This document shows, piece after piece, positions 18,596 to 27,830 of a stretch of 64,000 bases of DNA. Both the position numbers and the translations under genes were made by a program. Under the pieces are notes generated by a model. It was not told the origin of the DNA. It did not search any database and was given only the letters and a program-made list of their open reading frames with translations. Every line of letters begins with the position of its first letter. Position 1 is the stretch's first letter. Source of the stretch: Christiangramia gaetbulicola (GTDB lineage Bacteria; Bacteroidota; Bacteroidia; Flavobacteriales; Flavobacteriaceae); the NCBI RefSeq assembly GCF_003054225.1, contig NZ_QBKQ01000001.1:310001-374000 (forward strand), in the 5' to 3' direction.

Positions 18596-19573
18596 TTACT
18601 TATACATTACCTTTTTCACAGCTTTAACAACATCGTCGCTGTTAGGCAACCATTCCTGTAAAAGACCTGGTGAATAAGGAGCCGGTGTATCGGCAGTATT
18701 AAGTTTTACAATCGGAGCATCTAAATAATCAAATGCTTTCGACTGCACCTGGTAAGTAATTTCTGTAGCAACGTTTCCAAATGGCCATGCTTCTTCAAGG
18801 ATCACCAAACGATTGGTTTTCTTAACAGACTCAAGAATGGTATCGTGATCCATAGGACGAACTGTTCTAAGGTCGATGATCTCGCAGGAGATATCTTCTT
18901 TTTCAAGTTCTTCAGCTGCTTTGTAAGCTTCTTTGATGATCTTTCCGAAAGAAACGATAGTCACATCTGTACCTTCTCGCTTAATATCGGCTTTACCAAT
19001 CTCGATAACGTATTCCTCTTCCGGCACTTCTCCTTTGTCCCCATACATCTGCTCACTTTCCATAAAGATCACTGGATCGTCATCGCGAATAGCAGCTTTA
19101 AGAAGTCCTTTAGCATCATAAGGGTTAGAAGGGACAATAACCTTTAGCCCGGGAGTATTTGCATACCAGCTTTCGAAAGCCTGGGAGTGAGTTGCTCCCA
19201 ACTGACCTGCAGAACCCGTTGGCCCACGAAATACGATTGGTATATTAAACTGTCCACCGCTCATCTGTCTCATTTTAGCGGCGTTATTAATGATCTGGTC
19301 AATTCCAACAAGAGAAAAGTTGAAGGTCATGAATTCAATGATAGGCCTGTTACCATTCATCGCCGATCCTACTCCAATTCCTGCAAAACCAAGCTCTGCA
19401 ATAGGAGTATCTATTACTCTATCAGGACCAAATTCGTCTAGCATTCCTTTAGAAGCTTTATAAGCTCCATTATATTCAGCAACTTCCTCTCCCATTAAAT
19501 AGATGCTGTCGTCCAGACGCATTTCCTCGCTCATCGCCTCGGCAACGGCTTCTCTAAATTGAATTGTCCTCAT
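18596..19573 (-). CDS. pdhB: Pyruvate dehydrogenase E1 component beta subunit
   Basis: Beta subunit of the thiamine-diphosphate-dependent E1, part of the pyruvate dehydrogenase complex. Signatures are MGEEVAEYNGAYKASKG with the catalytic glutamate, GIGVGSAMNGNRPIIEFMTFNF, and the C-terminal transketolase domain (EIIDLRTVRPMD). The 325-residue size is standard. E1 alpha, E2 and E3 are not in the window, so the complex is encoded at more than one locus here. A branched-chain E1 beta is a less likely alternative. Downstream is a terminator; upstream is an intergenic region divergent from etfB. Confidence 0.94.
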   Translation of the reverse strand: MRTIQFREAVAEAMSEEMRLDDSIYLMGEEVAEYNGAYKASKGMLDEFGPDRVIDTPIAELGFAGIGVGSAMNGNRPIIEFMTFNFSLVGIDQIINNAAKMRQMSGGQFNIPIVFRGPTGSAGQLGATHSQAFESWYANTPGLKVIVPSNPYDAKGLLKAAIRDDDPVIFMESEQMYGDKGEVPEEEYVIEIGKADIKREGTDVTIVSFGKIIKEAYKAAEELEKEDISCEIIDLRTVRPMDHDTILESVKKTNRLVILEEAWPFGNVATEITYQVQSKAFDYLDAPIVKLNTADTPAPYSPGLLQEWLPNSDDVVKAVKKVMYK

Positions 19574-19880
19574 TATATAAAATCTTATTTTTTATTCCTG
19601 CACAGCAAAAATAGTAATTCATTAAGGTATATACCATATTTGAAGATTAAAATTTTACCATCTGCCCCATTATTGAAAGTTCCAGAAACGGCATTAACAA
19701 TATTCTCAGTTTTTGATAGGTAATTATGAACGATAGCAGATAATATGTCCAAAACTTTAAATATTACTTAAAATTCAACCCAATTTTTTAACCAAATTTA
19801 TTATGCATGCATAGCAATTTTTGGATAAAAATACTTACCTTCGTCTCCGAAAACGTTTTATTAAAAAAATAAACTTATAT
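19574..19880. other. Divergent pdhB/etfB intergenic region
   Basis: A 307-base AT-rich region with no gene. On the minus strand TATTTTTG (19606-19613) is a candidate -7 box for pdhB. A perfect palindrome ATGCATGCAT lies at about 19803-19812, and a TACCTTCG box with the wrong spacing precedes etfB. An in-frame ATG-less extension of etfB into this region is not supported. Confidence 0.55.
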
Positions 19881-20627
19881 ATGAAAATCTTAGTATGTAT
19901 TAGTCACGTGCCTGACACTACATCAAAAATCAATTTCACTGAAGGAGATACTAAATTTGACACCAACGGTGTTCAATTCGTTATTAACCCTAATGATGAA
20001 TTTGGTCTAACGAGGGCAATGTGGTTTAAAGAAAAGCAAGGCGCAAGCGTAGATGTTGTGAATGTTGGAGGAGCTGAAACCGAGCCTACTCTAAGAAAAG
20101 CCCTGGCTATTGGTGCAGATAGCGCAATTCGCGTGAATACTCCAGCTACAGACGGTTACCAGGTGGCTAAAGAATTAGCTAAAGTGGTAAAAGATGGTGA
20201 ATATGACTTAGTGATCGCTGGAAGAGAATCTATCGATTATAACGGAGGAATGGTACCAGGAATGTTAGCTCAATTGATAAAAGCTAATTTCGTGAATAAC
20301 TGTATCAGTCTTGAAGTTGATGGTGATAAAGCTAAAGCCATTCGTGAAATAGATGGTGGTAAAGAAACTTTAACCGCTTCCCTACCACTTGTAATTGGTG
20401 GCCAGAAAGGTCTTGTAGAAGAAAGTGATCTACGTATACCTAATATGAGAGGGATCATGCAGGCTCGTAAAAAACCATTGAACGTGGTTGAACCAGCTGA
20501 AACCGCTACCAAGACCGAGGCTGTAAAATTTGAAAAACCTGCTCCTAAGGGAGATGTAAAACTTATTGATCCGGAAAATCTTGATGAATTGATCGATCTG
20601 CTTCACAACGAAGCTAAAGCGATCTAA
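19881..20627 (+). CDS. etfB: Electron transfer flavoprotein beta subunit
   Basis: Small subunit of ETF, which collects electrons from acyl-CoA and other flavin dehydrogenases and passes them to ETF:quinone oxidoreductase. The 248-residue sequence starts with the classic MKILVCISHVPDT and contains the signature VIAGRESIDYNGGMVPGMLA and the loop PLVIGGQKGLVEESDLRIPN. An upstream in-frame TTG-initiated extension of 20 basic residues is not conserved in the family, so the ATG at 19881 is chosen. etfA follows after 51 bases in the usual order. The acyl-CoA dehydrogenase at 1647 is a possible client. Confidence 0.96.
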   Translation: MKILVCISHVPDTTSKINFTEGDTKFDTNGVQFVINPNDEFGLTRAMWFKEKQGASVDVVNVGGAETEPTLRKALAIGADSAIRVNTPATDGYQVAKELAKVVKDGEYDLVIAGRESIDYNGGMVPGMLAQLIKANFVNNCISLEVDGDKAKAIREIDGGKETLTASLPLVIGGQKGLVEESDLRIPNMRGIMQARKKPLNVVEPAETATKTEAVKFEKPAPKGDVKLIDPENLDELIDLLHNEAKAI

Positions 20628-20678
20628 TTTCAGGACAGAAAAGGTCAAAAAGAATTTCAAAATTTAAAAAAGAAGAAA

Positions 20679-21647
20679 ATGTCAGTTTTAGTATATATAG
20701 AATCAGAAGAAGGAAAATTTAAAAAAGCTTCGTTCGAGGTTGCTTCTTATGCCAAGGAAGTTGCGGGAATGATGGGAACATCTGTTACTGCAATTACTTT
20801 TAACGCTGAAGACGTTTCAGAACTTGGCACCTATGGTGTAGACAAGGTCCTGAAAGTAAGCAACGATAAATTAAAGAATTTCAATGCCGAAGCTTATTCT
20901 GATGCCATTAAACAGGCAGCAGAAAAAGAAGGAAGCAAGGTTGTGGTATTAAGCCAGAGCGCGAACAGTAAATATCTTGCTCCATTATTGGCAGTACAAT
21001 TAGAGGCAGGTTATGCATCTAATGTTGTTGCTGTACCAGAAAGTACAGATCCTTTTACAGTTAAAAGAACTGCTTTCACTAACAAGGCTTTCAATTTTAC
21101 TAAGATCGAGACCGAGGTTAAGGTATTAGGACTTTCTAAGAACGCTTTCGGAATTAAAGAAGCTCAGGGAGATGCTGCTGCTGAAGATTTCAGCCCAAGC
21201 CTTTCTGAAGAAGATTTTTCAGTAAATGTAGAATCTGTAGATAAAGCAACCAATAAGGTAACTATCGCCGATGCCGAAGTAGTGGTATCTGGAGGTCGTG
21301 GTCTTAAAGGACCAGAGAACTGGGGTATGATCGAAGAGATGGCAGACATCCTTGGTGCAGCTACAGCATGCTCTAAGCCTGTAAGTGATATGGGATGGAG
21401 ACCACACAGTGAACACGTGGGACAAACTGGTAAGCCGGTTGCATCTAATCTTTATATCGCTGTTGGTATCTCTGGAGCCATTCAGCATTTAGCCGGAATT
21501 AACGCTGCGAAAACTAAAGTGGTGATCAACAATGATCCGGAAGCACCATTTTTCAAGGCTGCAGACTACGGAATTGTTGGTGATGCCTTCGAAGTAGTAC
21601 CAAAGCTAAATGAAAAATTGAAGGAATTTAAAGAGAAAAACGCATAA
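20679..21647 (+). CDS. etfA: Electron transfer flavoprotein alpha subunit
   Basis: Large ETF subunit carrying the redox-active FAD. The N-terminal alpha/beta domain (1-190) is followed by the FAD domain with VSGGRGLKGPENW, GWRPHSEHVGQTGK, YIAVGISGAIQHLAG and VINNDPEAPFFKAADYGIVGD, all canonical for ETF alpha. Length 322 is standard. It is cotranscribed with etfB and followed by a strong terminator. Confidence 0.96.
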   Translation: MSVLVYIESEEGKFKKASFEVASYAKEVAGMMGTSVTAITFNAEDVSELGTYGVDKVLKVSNDKLKNFNAEAYSDAIKQAAEKEGSKVVVLSQSANSKYLAPLLAVQLEAGYASNVVAVPESTDPFTVKRTAFTNKAFNFTKIETEVKVLGLSKNAFGIKEAQGDAAAEDFSPSLSEEDFSVNVESVDKATNKVTIADAEVVVSGGRGLKGPENWGMIEEMADILGAATACSKPVSDMGWRPHSEHVGQTGKPVASNLYIAVGISGAIQHLAGINAAKTKVVINNDPEAPFFKAADYGIVGDAFEVVPKLNEKLKEFKEKNA

Positions 21648-21671
21648 TTTTCATAAATTGCGACCCATAAA

Positions 21672-21720
21672 GGGGCTGTCTAAATATGGTAAATGTCCTT
21701 ATTTTAGACAGCCTTTTTAA
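21672..21720 (+). terminator. Intrinsic terminator after etfA
   Basis: Stem GGCTGTCTAAA (21674-21684) with TTTAGACAGCC (21703-21713), 18-base loop, then T5. It ends 12 bases before the next ATG. Confidence 0.85.
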
Positions 21721-21731
21721 TTTACTTAAGT

Positions 21732-22355
21732 ATGAGTTTAGTGCGACTGAATATTAAGGGAATATCTTATAGTCAAACACAAAACGGAGCTTACGCATTG
21801 ATCCTCAATGAAGTTGGGGGCGAGCGTAAATTGCCTATTGTGATAGGGGCATTTGAGGCACAATCAATTGCCATAGCTCTTGAAAAAGAAATAAAACCTC
21901 CCAGACCTCTTACCCACGACCTTTTCAAGAACTTTTCAGATAGATTTGGAATTGTGGTAAAACAGGTCATCATTCATAAACTGGTAGATGGTGTTTTTTA
22001 CTCCAGTCTCATCTGCGAGCGAGACGGTATCGAAGAGATCATAGACGCGCGTACCAGTGATGCGATCGCCCTGGCTTTAAGATTCGACGCGCCAATATTC
22101 ACCTATAAAAATATTCTTGACAAGGCCGGTATTTATTTGAAGGCCGATGAGAAGCAGCGTGAAAAAGAAGAGAAAGAAGAAGAGATCATTGAAGAAGAAC
22201 TTCTTAACGAAGAGATAGAATTGCCGTCTGAAGACACTTCAGATTATAAGAAAATGTCTTTGGAAGAACTCAATGAATTACTTTCTCAAGCTGTAAATCA
22301 AGAAGATTACGAAAAAGCGGCCCGCATCAGGGACGAAATTTCCAAAAGAAAATAA
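21732..22355 (+). CDS. Bifunctional nuclease family protein (DUF151) with C-terminal UVR motif
   Basis: A DUF151 domain occupies residues about 1-140 (LPIVIGAFEAQSIA, ARTSDAIALALRFDAPIF), as in plant bifunctional nucleases and many bacterial proteins. An acidic linker of about 40 residues follows. The C-terminus is a UvrB/UvrC-type helical hairpin (LNELLSQAVNQEDYEKAARI). This domain pair is common in Bacteroidota. Nuclease activity is reported for plant homologues; for bacterial proteins it is inferred. The nucleoside transporter gene begins 6 bases downstream, so the two are almost certainly cotranscribed. Confidence 0.9.
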   Translation: MSLVRLNIKGISYSQTQNGAYALILNEVGGERKLPIVIGAFEAQSIAIALEKEIKPPRPLTHDLFKNFSDRFGIVVKQVIIHKLVDGVFYSSLICERDGIEEIIDARTSDAIALALRFDAPIFTYKNILDKAGIYLKADEKQREKEEKEEEIIEEELLNEEIELPSEDTSDYKKMSLEELNELLSQAVNQEDYEKAARIRDEISKRK

Positions 22356-22361
22356 CCTGAA

Positions 22362-24068
22362 ATGAACAAAATCTGGTGTTGCCTGCTCCTGATTGTATTT
22401 TCCATTACGTCAGCTACCGCTCAAACTATTTCCAAAAACTGGCAACTAGACTCAGCTCAGGATGTTTCATCTCAGAAACAAACCTTTGGAGAAGCTACAG
22501 AATTAAATTTTAAGGAAGGAAGGTTCGAATTTTTAGATGCCTCTGGTAAAGACACTCTTGCTTCCGGTGATTATCTATACCAGAACAAGCTTCTCGTTTT
22601 ATTCTATAACACTCCTAAAGACACGATACAAAATCTCAGGGTTTCAGCACTTACAGATTCTACCATGGCCATTACATCCAATGGCTCTGTATTTAATCTG
22701 AAAGCTAAAAATCAAACAGCCAAAGAGGTAATTCCGGCAAAAACCGCCAAGGAAATGATCCCAAGTCAGGGAATCAGCACTTCCAGCCTAATCCGCGGTA
22801 TCATAGGAATGCTAACGCTGATCATCATAGCCTTTCTTTTCAGCAGTAACAGGAAAGCGGTGAACTGGAAAACAGTAGGTCTTGGCCTGGCTGCACAATT
22901 GATCCTTGCCATTGGAGTTTTAAAGATCACCATCGTACAGAAGGTATTCGAATTTGTAGGGAATATATTTGTACTTATTCTTGATTTTACCGCTGCAGGT
23001 AGTGAATTCCTGCTTGGTGGAATGATGGATGTAGATAGCTTTGGTTTTATCTTCCTATTCCAGGTATTACCAACGATCATATTCTTTTCAGCCTTAACCT
23101 CGGTTCTTTTCTATTTAGGAGTGATCCAGATCGTGGTTAAAGGAATGGCCTGGATACTAACAAAATTACTGGGTATCTCGGGACCTGAAAGTTTAAGTGT
23201 TGCAGGAAATATCTTTTTAGGGCAAACAGAAGCTCCGCTAATGATCAAGGCCTACCTGGAAAGGATGACCAGGTCTGAAATTCTGCTAGTAATGGTTGGA
23301 GGTATGGCTACCGTAGCCGGTGGTGTACTTGCCGCTTATATCGGCTTTCTTGGAGGAGATGATCCAGAACTAAGACTGCAATTTGCGAAACACCTTCTGG
23401 CAGCCTCTGTAATGGCAGCTCCGGGAGCGATCGTCATTTCAAAAATATTATACCCACAGCAGGAAGCAGTAAACACAGATGTGGAAGTATCTTCAGAAAA
23501 AATAGGTTCTAACATCCTTGATGCTATTGCAAATGGGACCACTGAAGGTTTAAAACTAGCGGCCAATGTGGCGGCAATGCTTCTGGTATTTATCGCTTTT
23601 ATCGCCATGATCAACTATATCCTGGGATATATTGGTGGACTCACTACTTTAAACAGTGTAATGGCAGAGTATACGCCTTACTCAAAATTCTCTCTTGAAT
23701 CTATTCTTGGGATCATTTTCGCGCCTTTAATGTGGGTTATTGGAGTAGCCAAAGAAGACATGATGCTTATGGGACAGTTACTGGGAATTAAACTCGCAGC
23801 GAGTGAATTCGTAGGTTATGTTCAATTGGCAGACCTTAAAAACCCTGCGAACGCTCTTAGCCTTAATTACGAGAAATCGGTTATTATGGCCACTTACATG
23901 CTTTGCGGATTTGCAAATTTTGCCTCGATCGGTATTCAGATCGGTGGGATTGGATCCCTGGCTCCGGGCCAGAGAAAGACCTTGTCTGAATTTGGTATGA
24001 AAGCGCTAATTGGTGGTACTTTGGCCTCGTTACTTTCGGCTACTATCGCCGGAATGATCATTGGATAA
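22362..24068 (+). CDS. Concentrative nucleoside transporter (NupC/CNT) with extra secreted N-terminal domain
   Basis: Residues about 140-568 form a CNT-family symporter that imports nucleosides with Na+ or H+. Motifs are SVAGNIFLGQTEAPLMIKAY, VGGMATVAGGVLAAYIGFLG and CGFANFASIGIQIGGIGSLAP. Unlike E. coli NupC, the protein begins with a signal peptide (MNKIWCCLLLIVFSITSATAQ) and a ~100-residue beta-rich domain that should lie in the periplasm before the first helix. Such N-terminal domains occur in Bacteroidota CNTs, role unknown. It sits directly after the bifunctional nuclease gene, which makes a coupled nucleic-acid degradation and uptake route conceivable. Confidence 0.92.
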   Translation: MNKIWCCLLLIVFSITSATAQTISKNWQLDSAQDVSSQKQTFGEATELNFKEGRFEFLDASGKDTLASGDYLYQNKLLVLFYNTPKDTIQNLRVSALTDSTMAITSNGSVFNLKAKNQTAKEVIPAKTAKEMIPSQGISTSSLIRGIIGMLTLIIIAFLFSSNRKAVNWKTVGLGLAAQLILAIGVLKITIVQKVFEFVGNIFVLILDFTAAGSEFLLGGMMDVDSFGFIFLFQVLPTIIFFSALTSVLFYLGVIQIVVKGMAWILTKLLGISGPESLSVAGNIFLGQTEAPLMIKAYLERMTRSEILLVMVGGMATVAGGVLAAYIGFLGGDDPELRLQFAKHLLAASVMAAPGAIVISKILYPQQEAVNTDVEVSSEKIGSNILDAIANGTTEGLKLAANVAAMLLVFIAFIAMINYILGYIGGLTTLNSVMAEYTPYSKFSLESILGIIFAPLMWVIGVAKEDMMLMGQLLGIKLAASEFVGYVQLADLKNPANALSLNYEKSVIMATYMLCGFANFASIGIQIGGIGSLAPGQRKTLSEFGMKALIGGTLASLLSATIAGMIIG

Positions 24069-24205
24069 TACCCTTTGCAAACTCAAGTTTTTAGAAAACT
24101 TTCTAATTTGATCTTCTTTAAGATAGCAGATAAACTCTAAATTGCTAATTGGCTTTTTTCAATTTGAAAAAGGTTCAGCATACCTGAAGTTTTGATTTCT
24201 TAAAG

Positions 24206-25180
24206 ATGACCAACAAAAATAAAAAGTCTGTTTACCGTGGCGAAGAAGCTCAATGGCCTCATCATATCCCCTTAAAAGGCTGGATAGATATAGGCAAACG
24301 AGTATGGCATGAAATGAAAATAGATCATGTCCAGATCGTATCGGCCGGGGTAGGCTTTTATTTTTTCCTATCAATTTTTCCAACCATCGTCGCGGCCATT
24401 TCTATTTACAGCCTTGTTTTAGAACCCTCCCAGATCCAGGAACAGATTTCAAGACTAAATATTATAATGCCAGACCAGGCTTTTGGGATGATCACAGATT
24501 TTTTAAAACCAATCCTGGAGCAATCAAGAAAAGAAATAGGTTGGGGACTGGTTATAAGTATACTGGTTAGTATCTGGAGTGCCAACAAGGGTACAAGTGC
24601 TCTTTTTCAAGGCATCAACATAGCTTATGATGAGGTCGACAATCGAGGATTCTTTAAAAAAAATGTGTTAACGCTTATTTTTACTCTGGCAGGGCTGGTA
24701 ATTGGACTATTAAGCCTACTAATTGTAATATTTTTTCCCATCATAATAGATGACATTGGCCTTCCTGCACAGTTAGAAAAAATGTTGACCTGGTTACGTT
24801 GGGTGATATTAGGATTCATTCTAATATTCAGCCTGAGTGTGGTGTATAAGATCGCGCCAAACCGAAGAAGCCCCCGTTTTAGGTGGGTTAGCTGGGGAGC
24901 GATCCTGGGAACCATATTGTGGCTGGGCGGCTCCATGCTTTTCTCCTGGTATGTTAGCAATTTTGGGAGCTATGCAGACCTTTATGGTAGTTTTGCCGCT
25001 GTTGCGATATTATTACTATGGCTTTTCCTAACGGCATTTATCATCCTCATAGGTGCCGAAATAAATTCTGAAATGGAACATCAAACCAGGTATGACACGA
25101 CCATAGGAGTAGAAAGACCCATGGGCGAACGTAATGCCTGGCATGCAGATCATTGCGCAATAGATGAGGACAAGGATTAG
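24206..25180 (+). CDS. YihY/BrkB family inner-membrane protein
   Basis: A 324-residue polytopic protein with six hydrophobic segments and the family features: SAGVGFYFFLSIFPTIVA in helix 1, the GWGLVISILVSIWSANKGTSAL loop region (quoted in part), YKIAPNRRSPRFRW, and GSYADLYGSFAAVAILLLW. It was once annotated as ribonuclease BN by mistake; the family has no proven transport activity. Monocistronic by spacing (137 bases upstream, 119 downstream). Confidence 0.9.
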   Translation: MTNKNKKSVYRGEEAQWPHHIPLKGWIDIGKRVWHEMKIDHVQIVSAGVGFYFFLSIFPTIVAAISIYSLVLEPSQIQEQISRLNIIMPDQAFGMITDFLKPILEQSRKEIGWGLVISILVSIWSANKGTSALFQGINIAYDEVDNRGFFKKNVLTLIFTLAGLVIGLLSLLIVIFFPIIIDDIGLPAQLEKMLTWLRWVILGFILIFSLSVVYKIAPNRRSPRFRWVSWGAILGTILWLGGSMLFSWYVSNFGSYADLYGSFAAVAILLLWLFLTAFIILIGAEINSEMEHQTRYDTTIGVERPMGERNAWHADHCAIDEDKD

Positions 25181-25299
25181 TTGATACAAAGTTGATAACT
25201 ATTCCCGATTCCATTCAAAATTAGACCTCAGGTTTTAGCTGTTTTGTTATTTTTATTGGAATTAAAAATGAAGCTATCCCAGAATAAAAGTTCCCAGAA

Positions 25300-26124
25300 A
25301 TGAAACAGTATCACGACCTTCTTAAACATGTATTAGAGAACGGAGCTCAAAAAGGCGACCGTACCGGAACCGGCACTAAGAGTGTCTTTGGCTACCAGAT
25401 GCGTTTTGACCTGAGTGAAGGTTTCCCTATGGTGACCACCAAAAAATTACATTTAAAATCCATTATTTATGAACTGTTGTGGTTTCTAAAAGGTGATACC
25501 AACATAGAATACCTTAAAGAAAATGGTGTACGTATCTGGAATGAATGGGCAGATGAAAATGGAGATCTGGGACCGGTCTACGGCCATCAATGGAGAAACT
25601 GGAATAGTGAAGAAATAGACCAGATAAAAGAGATCGTGGAAACTTTGAAGACCAATCCGAATAGCCGACGAATGCTCGTTTCTGCCTGGAATCCTTCAGT
25701 TTTACCAGACACTTCGGTTTCATTTTCAGAAAATGTAGCGAATGGCAAGGCTGCTTTGCCTCCATGTCACGCATTTTTTCAATTCTATGTAGCCGATGGT
25801 AAATTATCCTGCCAGCTATACCAGAGAAGTGCCGATATCTTTTTAGGAGTGCCCTTCAATATCGCTTCTTACGCTTTGCTTACCATGATGATGGCACAGG
25901 TTTGTGGATATGAAGCAGGAGACTTCGTGCATACCTTTGGAGATGCCCATATTTACAGCAACCATATGGAGCAGGTAGAACTGCAGTTGAGCAGGGAACC
26001 AAGGTCATTACCAACCATGAAATTGAATCCTGAGATCAAAGATATTTTTGATTTTAAGTTTGAAGATTTTATTTTAGAGGATTACAATCCGTACCCTGGA
26101 ATAAAAGCCAAGGTGGCGGTTTAA
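25300..26124 (+). CDS. thyA: Thymidylate synthase
   Basis: Methylates dUMP to dTMP with 5,10-methylene-THF. It begins with [14 protein letters not shown], has the folate/dUMP-binding [12 protein letters not shown], the active-site cysteine in [10 protein letters not shown] and the dUMP-binding [20 protein letters not shown]. The 274 residues include a short extra segment ([13 protein letters not shown], about 146-158) just before the catalytic loop. dTMP synthesis yields dihydrofolate, recycled by the FolA encoded 6 kb downstream. It is followed after 22 bases by a TonB-C protein gene. Confidence 0.97.
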   Translation: MKQYHDLLKHVLENGAQKGDRTGTGTKSVFGYQMRFDLSEGFPMVTTKKLHLKSIIYELLWFLKGDTNIEYLKENGVRIWNEWADENGDLGPVYGHQWRNWNSEEIDQIKEIVETLKTNPNSRRMLVSAWNPSVLPDTSVSFSENVANGKAALPPCHAFFQFYVADGKLSCQLYQRSADIFLGVPFNIASYALLTMMMAQVCGYEAGDFVHTFGDAHIYSNHMEQVELQLSREPRSLPTMKLNPEIKDIFDFKFEDFILEDYNPYPGIKAKVAV

Positions 26125-26146
26125 CCTTAAAACAACATTTATCACT

Positions 26147-26557
26147 ATGAAAAAATTATTGATTATTGCGTTAATGCTTACCGGAATGAGCAGTTTTGCC
26201 CAGGAAGATGTAAGCGTAAAAGGCAACAAAGTAACAATGAAAGAAACCGCTCCTGTATGGAAAGGTTGTGAAGATAGCAGCGATAAAAAAGCTTGTTTTA
26301 ATAAAATGCTATCGCAGCACATTAAAGAAAATATCAAGTATTCCAAGAACGACAAAGGCGAGTACATTAGAGGAAAAGCTACCGTTTCTATGGAAGTAAA
26401 TGAAGAAGGAAAAGTGGTGGTTAACGAGGTAAAAGGGAAATCTCCGGTTCTTAACAAGGAAGCTAAAAGATTGATGGAATCCATCCCGCCTATGACCCCG
26501 GGAAAACTTGGAGGAAAACCGAGAGCAATTAAATATACTATACCGCTTACCTTCTAA
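26147..26557 (+). CDS. Secreted TonB C-terminal-domain protein
   Basis: A signal peptide (MKKLLIIALMLTGMSSFAQ) is followed by about 115 residues ending in a TonB C-terminal fold (GKATVSMEVNEEGKVVV, PPMTPGKLGGKPRAIKYTIP). Two cysteines (WKGCEDSSDKKACF) could form a disulfide. There is no transmembrane anchor or proline-rich linker beyond the signal sequence, so it cannot be a classical energy-transducing TonB; such stand-alone domains are common in Bacteroidota and of unknown role. Probably read through from thyA. Confidence 0.82.
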   Translation: MKKLLIIALMLTGMSSFAQEDVSVKGNKVTMKETAPVWKGCEDSSDKKACFNKMLSQHIKENIKYSKNDKGEYIRGKATVSMEVNEEGKVVVNEVKGKSPVLNKEAKRLMESIPPMTPGKLGGKPRAIKYTIPLTF

Positions 26558-26615
26558 CAGCGGATATTTAACTCCACCTTAACGACTGATAATCCAAGTC
26601 GTTTTCAAAAAATTG

Positions 26616-26623
26616 TAAATTTG
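26616..26623 (+). promoter_or_regulatory. Candidate -7 element for egtBD
   Basis: TAAATTTG fits TAnnTTTG. No clear -33 TTG is seen. Its predicted start site (about 26629) falls inside the terminator-like hairpin described next. Confidence 0.5.
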
Positions 26624-26653
26624 AGTGATACCCAAAAGTGTCACTCTTTTTTT
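26623..26653 (+). terminator. Terminator-like hairpin directly before the egtB ATG
   Basis: GAGTGATA (26623-26630) pairs with TGTCACTC (26639-26646, one G-U pair), followed by T7 that ends exactly at the ATG. It most simply ends the thyA/TonB-C transcript. Confidence 0.65.
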
Positions 26654-27817
26654 ATGCTTTCACAAGACCATTTACTACAACTTTTTAAGGAAACCAGGGC
26701 AGATTCAGAAATGATCTGTTCCTTTTTAGAAACTGAAGATTATGTGGTTCAGCCCATAGTAGATGTTTCACCACCAAAATGGCATTTAGGCCACACTACC
26801 TGGTTCTTTGAAGAGTTTGTTCTAAAGGAGTATTCTAAAGATCATAAATTGTTCGACCAGAATACGGCTTATGTTTTTAATAGCTATTATGAAAGCGTAG
26901 GCGACAAAGTAATACGCACCAATCGCGGAAACCTGTCCAGGCCAACCGTAGCCTGGATCTATGAGTTCAGGAGGTATGTAACCAATAAGATCATAGACCT
27001 TCTCACCAACGAAAAGCTGAGCAACAAAGCGCTGGAAGTAGTTGAAATTGGCTGTCACCATGAAAAACAGCACCAGGAACTGCTTTATACAGATATTAAA
27101 TATATCCTGGGGAACAATCCATTATTCCCGAAATACAATAATGAATTCGAAGAAAATCCGGTTCAGGATTTCGAGAGAAAATGGATAGATATTACTGAAG
27201 GGATCTATGAAATTGGGCATAAATCTGATGACTTCTGCTATGACAATGAAAAGGGAGTACACAAAACTTATCTGTGTGATTTCAGCATTTCCAATAAACT
27301 GGTTACCAATAAAGAGTATATAGAGTTTATAAACGCAGGAGGTTATGAAGATGTGCTTTTATGGCATGCCGAAGCCTGGGACTGGGTGAATGAAAATAAA
27401 ATTGACAAACCTAGCTACTGGCATAAAATAGATGGTGAATGGTATCAATATACCCTTCAAGGATTGGTGAAGTTAGACCCTGAAGCTCCTGTAACCCATA
27501 TTTCATATTACGAAGCTTTCGCCTATGCCCAATGGAAGGGAATGAGACTACCCACTGAAGAAGAATGGGAAACCGCCCAGGATAAATTTGAATGGGGAAG
27601 TCGCTGGGAATGGACAGAAAGTGCTTATTCCCCCTACCCTAACTACCATAAACCCGATGGCGCATTAGGAGAATACAATGGTAAGTTCATGGTGAATCAA
27701 AAGGTTCTTAGAGGGGCTTCCGTAGCCACATCCCGTGATCATACCAGACCAACATATAGAAATTTCTTTCATCCACAGCTCAGATGGCAATTCACCGGCT
27801 TCAGACTGGTAAAATAA
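26654..27817 (+). CDS. egtB: Ergothioneine biosynthesis sulfoxide synthase EgtB
   Basis: Iron-dependent enzyme joining a thiol (cysteine or gamma-glutamylcysteine) to hercynine with O2. The N-terminal DinB-like domain supplies the three-histidine iron site: HLGHTTWFFEEF (His44/47) and HHEKQHQE (His136, His140). The C-terminal formylglycine-enzyme/DUF323 domain contains GMRLPTEEEWETA and LRGASVATSRDHTRPTYRNF. The ATG at 26654 gives 387 residues; a TTG 33 bases upstream overlaps a promoter box and is rejected. egtD follows after 13 bases. No EgtA or EgtC gene is nearby, so cysteine itself may be the thiol donor (inference). Confidence 0.93.
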   Translation: MLSQDHLLQLFKETRADSEMICSFLETEDYVVQPIVDVSPPKWHLGHTTWFFEEFVLKEYSKDHKLFDQNTAYVFNSYYESVGDKVIRTNRGNLSRPTVAWIYEFRRYVTNKIIDLLTNEKLSNKALEVVEIGCHHEKQHQELLYTDIKYILGNNPLFPKYNNEFEENPVQDFERKWIDITEGIYEIGHKSDDFCYDNEKGVHKTYLCDFSISNKLVTNKEYIEFINAGGYEDVLLWHAEAWDWVNENKIDKPSYWHKIDGEWYQYTLQGLVKLDPEAPVTHISYYEAFAYAQWKGMRLPTEEEWETAQDKFEWGSRWEWTESAYSPYPNYHKPDGALGEYNGKFMVNQKVLRGASVATSRDHTRPTYRNFFHPQLRWQFTGFRLVK

Positions 27818-27830
27818 TTAGTAGATTTAA

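Noticed and set aside
26623-26653. egtB attenuator hairpin
   Set aside because: The candidate promoter -7 box overlaps the stem, so a transcript starting there would lack a complete hairpin; a terminator for the upstream genes is the simpler reading.
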